Origin: Noviherbaspirillum sp. | GTDB taxonomy: Bacteria > Pseudomonadota > Gammaproteobacteria > Burkholderiales > Burkholderiaceae | Length of the DNA: 10,277 nucleotides | Direction: 5' to 3' | Assembly (NCBI GenBank): GCA_028292785.1 | Contig: JAQGLQ010000379.1 | Span: forward strand, 1-10,277 | Part shown: piece by piece, positions 6,597 to 10,277 of the stretch | How positions within the stretch are numbered: the first letter of the stretch is position 1 | Layout of the letters: every line of letters begins with the position of its first letter | Translations under genes and position numbers: made by a program | Notes under the pieces: model-generated | Database searches by the model: none | What the model saw: the letters and a program-made list of their open reading frames with translations, nothing else | Told to the model about the DNA's origin: nothing

Positions 6597-6600
6597 CTCC
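6597..6600 (-). promoter_or_regulatory. Ribosome binding site deciding the TTG start of the helicase
   Basis: On the minus strand GGAG is followed by eight bases and TTG at 6588. The ATG at 6645 and the TTG at 6705 in the same frame have no such site, and their extra residues do not look like folded protein. Confidence 0.5.
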
Positions 6601-6683
6601 GTTCTGGAATGGTATTGCCGGAAATGCATCGGGCCGGATGAGCATCGGAGGAAGGGGGAATTTTCCCACAAATCGCCATGCCG

Positions 6684-6695
6684 CCCCGAAAGGGG
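6684..6695. repeat. Small CCCC-GAAA-GGGG hairpin in the helicase leader
   Basis: A 4-bp GC stem closes a GAAA loop as read on the plus strand, where TTTGT follows. There is no plus-strand gene for it to end. On the minus strand it lies in the 183-base gap between the 123-aa gene and the helicase start, with no T run after it. It may be a weak leader structure. Nothing else clear is seen in 6589-6771. Confidence 0.25.
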
Positions 6696-6771
6696 TTTGT
6701 AACAAGAATTAGTCAGTATTCAGCGTGCAGCGGCGACAAGATGAAATCGGGGGCGTGGGAATATCCGCTGA

Positions 6772-7143
6772 CTACGATGATTGCCGCGAATCGATGTCCG
6801 CGAGCGACTCGCGACCTTTGTCGGTGATATCGAATCCTTCCGGCGCAGACTGGCTCGGGACGATGTGCCCTTTCCTGTTCAGGAACGCCGCGATGTCGGC
6901 ATTGAGCTGCGTACCCGGATTGAGCGCTACCGCGCGCAACCCGTCTATGCATCGTTTGACGAACAACGTCATTGTTCCTTTCTCCGTGAGAGAAAGCGTC
7001 CCGCTCTTTCCATACGCCACGTACTTGAGACCGGAAAGCCGCTTTGCGTTTCGCGCCACGCAAGCGCTCACCGTGTCTCGCTTCGTGCCCCTGCCGATTT
7101 GTTCGAGCGCGTCGTATTCATCGATTGTCAAACTGTCTTCCAT
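6772..7143 (-). CDS. Small protein with two winged-helix-like halves, unknown function
   Basis: The family is not recognised by name. The product has 123 residues from ATG at 7143, with AAGG eight bases upstream; a longer frame to 7197 adds an unlikely leader. Residues 5-56 follow a winged-helix pattern: LTIDEYDALEQI as a first helix, SACVARNAKRLSGLKYV as helix and turn, then a wing ending LSLTEKG (50-56). Residues 82-113 echo this: ADIAAFLNRKGHIV, a short wing, then FDITDKGRESL. The LTEKG and ITDKG endings are like those seen after the wing in MarR-type and related regulators, so DNA binding is a fair guess, though the halves are short. There is no membrane segment or signal peptide. It runs in the same direction as the helicase, 183 bases upstream of it, so co-transcription is possible but not certain. 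It is divergent from the kinase gene at 7498. Confidence 0.72.
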   Translation of the reverse strand: MEDSLTIDEYDALEQIGRGTKRDTVSACVARNAKRLSGLKYVAYGKSGTLSLTEKGTMTLFVKRCIDGLRAVALNPGTQLNADIAAFLNRKGHIVPSQSAPEGFDITDKGRESLADIDSRQSS

Positions 7144-7338
7144 TGCAGCTGCCTTATTCAGAACGGTCGATCGCGGTGTGCGACATGGTCGAAGCATGCC
7201 ACACTCGCGCTTGTTTCGCTGCGCATGCCGGGATGATGTGCAGGGAATTCACTTCGCGCTATCTGAGTGATCGAATGCGCTGCGCGGACGCACAGGTTCC
7301 TTTATCGCAGACTTCATTTCGAGAAGAGCACCGCGGTA

Positions 7339-7355
7339 AATTGACAATCGATTAA
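7339..7355 (+). promoter_or_regulatory. TTGACAAT-NN-ATTAA motif upstream of the hybrid kinase
   Basis: AATTGACAATCGATTAA has a perfect -35-like TTGACA at 7341-7346 and matches 15 of 17 bases of the motif at 624-640. No good -10 lies at standard spacing; only the palindrome at 7365-7374 is nearby. It may be a binding site for a shared regulator or a promoter of a less usual type. Confidence 0.4.
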
Positions 7356-7422
7356 CGATACGCATCGATATCGAACCATGATCCTATGCGGCGATTCCCA
7401 TTCCTATCGACATTGCGAATTG

Positions 7423-7439
7423 CGCGGCAATATCCCGCG
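7423..7439. repeat. Small hairpin in the kinase leader
   Basis: CGCGG (7423-7427) and CCGCG (7435-7439) pair around a seven-base loop. It is the first of two hairpins between the TTGACA motif and the kinase start. It is short and GC-only, so it could be chance. Confidence 0.3.
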
Positions 7440-7474
7440 AATGGAGGTATGCTCACCATCGACATCACCCACTT

Positions 7475-7491
7475 GGAAGCAATAGGCTTCC
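7475..7491 (+). promoter_or_regulatory. Hairpin just before the kinase start codon
   Basis: GGAAGC (7475-7480) and GCTTCC (7486-7491) form a perfect six-pair stem with an AATAG loop, ending six bases before the ATG at 7498. It occupies the region where a ribosome binding site should be, and the only GGAAG is inside the stem, 18 bases from the start. This suggests translation may be low or controlled by opening the stem. It could be chance. Confidence 0.4.
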
Positions 7492-7497
7492 ACAAGC

Positions 7498-9915
7498 ATG
7501 ATTCAGAAGAAAAATTCCAACTCGACACTCGCGGCAAGGTCGCCGGAAGAGCTCGCACGGATCGTTCTCCAGAACTCCGGCGACTATGCAATCGTGGTCC
7601 TCGATACTTCGGGCACGATCATCAATTGGACTCCTGGCGCGGAGAAAGTGCTGGGTTGGACAGCCGGGCAGGCCGTCGGCGAAAGCTGCGCAATTTTGTT
7701 CGCCCCCGATGATCGCGCTGAAGGCAGGTGGAAAGCTGAAATGGATCTTGCCGTGAAACACGGCGTAATGGCGCATGAGCGGTGGCTGGTCAAGCGCGAC
7801 GGAACCAGATTCTGGGCGGCGGAACAGTTGGCCGCATTGAACGATGATGGCGAACTCGTGGGCTTCTCGCTGATACTGCGCGACCGGACCTGCGAGCGGC
7901 AGACCGAGGAACGTCTGCGCATAGCGCAGCAGGCTGGCGGCATCGGGTCGTTCGAACTGATGCCCTCCGAGGGAAAGATCGCGCCGTCAGAGCAGTTCTG
8001 CCGCCTGTGGGGAATGCCGGTGCAAAGCGAGTACGACGTCGCCGACTTCATTGACCTGATTCATCAGGAGGAACGCTCGCGGATCGTCACCGGCAACCGT
8101 GAGTTGCCGGACGATGCGCTGGACTATACGGAATACAGAATCATTCGCCCCGACACCGGCCAGGTGCGCTGGATGGCGCGACGCGGCGAACTCGTGCACG
8201 ACCACGCATCGGGGCAGCAACGTTATATCGGCGTGTCCTACGACATTACCCAGCGCAAGCGAACCGAACTCGATCTGCGCTTTCTTGCGCGGGCAAGCGC
8301 CGAACTTGCCAGCCTGGTCGATCAGCACAGCACGCTCGACAGGCTGGCTTTTCTGGCCGTGCCGTCTTTCGCCGACTGGTGCACGATCGATCTCTTGCAA
8401 GAGGACGGGACTCTGAACCGGGTCGCGGTGGCGCATATCGATCCTGCAAAAGTCCAGCTTGCACGGGAATTCAACCGGCTGTTTCCGCCCGATCCGGACG
8501 ACTCGCGTGGACTCTGGAATGTCTTACGTAGTGGCCGGGTGGATTGGGCGCATGAAATCAGTGATGAAATGCTGGAGCAGTCGATCAAGGATCGCGCACG
8601 TCTGGCCGCGTTGCGCGAGCTCGGGCTGAGGTCATTCATCTGCGTGCCACTTTCCGTACGCGGAAGGACGCTGGGCATCGCGACCTTTGTCAGCGCGGAA
8701 TCCGCGCGCCTTTACAACCAGGACGATGTGGCATTGGCCGAAGATCTCGGAAAACGGGCAGCGGTCGCGATCGAAAACGCGCGTCTGTATGAAGCTTTGC
8801 AGAAAGAAGATCGGAACAAGGATATTTTCCTGGCGACTCTTTCGCACGAGCTTCGCAATCCGCTGGCAGCGATCATGAATGGACTCAGCATCATCAGGCT
8901 GGCTCCGCAGGACAAGAGCAAGGTCGAGGAATCGGCACGGCTGATGGCGAACCAGGCCGAACATCTCGCCAGGCTGGTGGACGATCTGATGGATATTTCA
9001 CGCATCACCACGGGCAAGGTCGAATTGAAGAAGGAATGCGTCGACCTGCGCACTATCCTCAAGGACGTCATCGAAAGCAACCGTCCCTGCATCGAAGCCG
9101 GGAATCACGCGTTGACGATCACGCTTCCGGATGAAGCCGCACAAATCATGGCCGATCCGGTGCGCCTTGCCCAGATCTTCTCCAACCTGCTGAATAATGC
9201 CGCGAGATACACCAATCACGGCGGGCATATAGGAATATCTCTGGAACACAACGCGACCGAATTCATCGTGCGCGTGAGGGATACTGGCATCGGCATTTCA
9301 AGCGATATGTTGATGAACATTTTTAAGATATTCGCTCAAGTGGATCATCCGCTTGAACGCAGCAAAGGCGGGCTCGGCATCGGCCTCTATCTGGTCGACG
9401 CGCTGACCCGCCTCCACGGCGGGAAGGCGGAAGCCTTCAGCGCCGGCAAAGGCCAAGGCAGCGAGTTTGTGGTGCGTCTTCCCAGGGATTCCGGGCTCGT
9501 GCGTGCCGAGCCAATGCAGTCACACCCCCCATTAGAGTCGATGACGCGGACACTGCCCAATCGCCGCATGCTCGTGGTCGACGATAATGTGGATGCCGCC
9601 GCCATGCTGTGCGAGGCGCTCAGGATTCTGGGTAACGAAGTGGCCATCGCGCATGATGGCCTGACCGCGGTTGCGATGGCCGCGCAAATGAAACCGGACG
9701 TGATCGTGCTGGACATAGGCTTGCCTCAAATCGATGGATATGAGGCTGCCCGGCGGATCAGGGCGCAGGCTGAGAACCGCGGCGTCATCCTGATCGCCCT
9801 CACGGGATGGGGCCAGGACGAAGACAAGCAGCGTGCCGCCGATGCCGGCTTCAATGAGCACTGGGTGAAGCCGGTCAACCTCGACAAGCTCAGGCAGCTG
9901 GGCGAACGAACATAG
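7498..9915 (+). CDS. Soluble PAS-PAS-GAF hybrid sensor histidine kinase with receiver domain
   Basis: This 805-residue protein has no signal peptide or membrane segment, so it is probably cytoplasmic and senses an internal signal. In order: PAS about 18-130 (NSGDYAIVVLDTSGTIINWTPGAE in pieces); a second PAS about 145-255 (ending YIGVSYDITQRK); GAF about 265-430 (ending AAVAIENARLYEAL); the dimer and phospho-acceptor domain with H450 in SHELRNPL; the ATPase with N-box SNLLNNA (N563, N567), DTGIG (595-599) and GGLGIGL (624-630); and a receiver with D695-D696, phospho-acceptor D739 (VLDIGLP), T769 and K791. All catalytic residues are present. ATG at 7498 is the first start after an in-frame TAG at 7483; the ribosome binding site is poor and covered by a hairpin. 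Hybrid kinases without an Hpt domain normally pass phosphate to a separate partner. The ligands of the PAS and GAF domains are unknown. The membrane-protein gene at 9951 follows after 35 bases. Confidence 0.95.
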   Translation: MIQKKNSNSTLAARSPEELARIVLQNSGDYAIVVLDTSGTIINWTPGAEKVLGWTAGQAVGESCAILFAPDDRAEGRWKAEMDLAVKHGVMAHERWLVKRDGTRFWAAEQLAALNDDGELVGFSLILRDRTCERQTEERLRIAQQAGGIGSFELMPSEGKIAPSEQFCRLWGMPVQSEYDVADFIDLIHQEERSRIVTGNRELPDDALDYTEYRIIRPDTGQVRWMARRGELVHDHASGQQRYIGVSYDITQRKRTELDLRFLARASAELASLVDQHSTLDRLAFLAVPSFADWCTIDLLQEDGTLNRVAVAHIDPAKVQLAREFNRLFPPDPDDSRGLWNVLRSGRVDWAHEISDEMLEQSIKDRARLAALRELGLRSFICVPLSVRGRTLGIATFVSAESARLYNQDDVALAEDLGKRAAVAIENARLYEALQKEDRNKDIFLATLSHELRNPLAAIMNGLSIIRLAPQDKSKVEESARLMANQAEHLARLVDDLMDISRITTGKVELKKECVDLRTILKDVIESNRPCIEAGNHALTITLPDEAAQIMADPVRLAQIFSNLLNNAARYTNHGGHIGISLEHNATEFIVRVRDTGIGISSDMLMNIFKIFAQVDHPLERSKGGLGIGLYLVDALTRLHGGKAEAFSAGKGQGSEFVVRLPRDSGLVRAEPMQSHPPLESMTRTLPNRRMLVVDDNVDAAAMLCEALRILGNEVAIAHDGLTAVAMAAQMKPDVIVLDIGLPQIDGYEAARRIRAQAENRGVILIALTGWGQDEDKQRAADAGFNEHWVKPVNLDKLRQLGERT

Positions 9916-9950
9916 GCAGCGGGCGCTGACCCTGCAGGGCATGCGCATCC

Positions 9951-10277
9951 ATGCAATCTGATGAAGACTCGGAATTGATTGACGGTTTGACTGAACGGAC
10001 TCAAGACAGGCCCCTGCCAAGGCAGGAACCTTACGACAGCAATGCACGGCGGCGGCATCGAACGATCACGATCGCCATCGTGCTGTCCATCGCGATTCAC
10101 GTCACGATGCTGTGGCTTCTGCTCGCGCGTCCTCCGACGCCACCCAAGCTCCAGCCGCCGGGCGACGACAATAGCGTCACGGTGTACCTGGCGCCCCCAT
10201 CCGCGCCCGTGCCGCCGCAGCCGCCGGCGCGCGCCGCTCCAGAGCCAAGGCCTGCTGTCCCTCCACGCGCCGCGCGC
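9951..10277 (+). CDS. TonB-like single-pass membrane protein, 3' truncated by window edge
   Basis: The frame is open from ATG at 9951 to the window end, 109 residues, and continues beyond. Residues 1-38 are polar and end in a basic cluster (ARRRHR). A hydrophobic helix runs about 39-59 (TITIAIVLSIAIHVTMLWLLLA). From 60 on, the chain is very rich in Pro and Ala (PPTPPKLQPP, then APPSAPVPPQPP). A cytoplasmic N-terminus, one helix and a Pro-rich periplasmic linker match TonB-type energy transducers and some other periplasm-spanning proteins. The TonB C-terminal domain would lie outside the window, so the name is tentative. The VTVYLAPP segment after the helix is often seen in TonB-like proteins. 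There is no strong ribosome binding site; an AGGG at 9936-9939 lies 11 bases upstream. With 35 bases from the kinase stop, it may share the kinase transcript. Confidence 0.75.
   Translation, partial: MQSDEDSELIDGLTERTQDRPLPRQEPYDSNARRRHRTITIAIVLSIAIHVTMLWLLLARPPTPPKLQPPGDDNSVTVYLAPPSAPVPPQPPARAAPEPRPAVPPRAAR

Larger units (their letters stand above)
7144..7497. other. Divergent intergenic region with promoter-like motif and hairpins
   Basis: These 354 bases lie between the 123-aa gene (leftward) and the hybrid kinase (rightward). They hold a TTGACAAT motif at 7339-7355, a 10-bp palindrome TCGATATCGA at 7365-7374, a 5-bp GC stem at 7423-7439 and a 6-bp stem at 7475-7491 next to the kinase start. 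No gene is convincing here: the open frame that begins at 7386 runs into the kinase gene in another frame and has no well-spaced ribosome binding site. Confidence 0.55.

Noticed and set aside
4240..6702. Plus-strand open frame of 820 codons opposite the helicase
   Set aside because: The product is rich in Arg, Gln, His and Ala with no domain pattern, as expected when a GC-rich gene is read antisense. The minus-strand frame has complete helicase motifs.
7386..7712. Plus-strand frame of 108 codons overlapping the kinase start
   Set aside because: Two thirds lie inside the kinase gene in another frame, and the product becomes Arg-rich as out-of-frame readings do.
9930..9939. Palindrome CCCTGCAGGG after the kinase stop as a terminator
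   Set aside because: It has no loop and no T run after it; it is probably chance.
10013..10026. Inverted repeat CCTGCC-AA-GGCAGG
   Set aside because: It lies inside the coding part of the TonB-like gene with a two-base loop and no sign of function.

Overview
The window looks like chromosomal DNA from a GC-rich betaproteobacterium. The protein style suggests Burkholderiales, perhaps Oxalobacteraceae (Herbaspirillum or Herminiimonas relatives). That placement is an inference from codon use and protein families, not from a marker gene. There are no tRNA or rRNA genes, no CRISPR array, no transposase and no phage gene, so this reads as ordinary chromosome with some little-studied genes.

Layout. 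(1) 1-596: 3' part of a divergent metallo-beta-lactamase-fold protein, cut by the left edge. (2) 754-1302: a YflT-like (general stress protein 17M-like) protein with a glycine-zipper region, convergent with an orphan response-regulator receiver protein on the minus strand (1370-1780). (3) 1781-2252: a 472-base divergent intergenic region rich in inverted repeats, including a perfect 12-bp stem at 1885-1916. (4) 2253-3661: a two-gene operon with an ATGA overlap, encoding a small exported protein (possible lipoprotein) of unknown function and an exported CapA/PGA_cap-family metallophosphatase-like protein. (5) 3665-7143, minus strand, read right to left: a 123-aa protein with two winged-helix-like halves; a large XPD/DinG-type iron-sulfur helicase with an N-terminal PD-(D/E)XK nuclease-like domain; and an acidic protein of unknown function overlapping the helicase stop by ATGA. 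(6) 7144-7497: a 354-base divergent intergenic region with promoter-like sequence and hairpins. (7) 7498-9915: a soluble PAS-PAS-GAF hybrid histidine kinase with a C-terminal receiver. (8) 9951-10277: start of a TonB-like single-pass membrane protein with a proline-rich segment, cut by the right edge.

How they may work together. The hybrid kinase and the orphan receiver are signalling parts that could form a phosphorelay, but nothing in the sequence links them directly. A 17-base motif (AATTGACAAT-NN-ATTAA) lies upstream of both the stress protein and the kinase, and a near copy sits inside the start of the 123-aa gene, so shared control is possible. The helicase and the acidic protein are very likely translationally coupled. 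The small exported protein and the CapA-like protein are coupled and probably act together in the cell envelope.

The most interesting items are the nuclease-helicase with its unknown coupled partner, the exported pair, the cluster of tandem hairpins at 1864-1968, and the repeated TTGACAAT motif. I see no clear evidence of a wholly new defence or mobile system.
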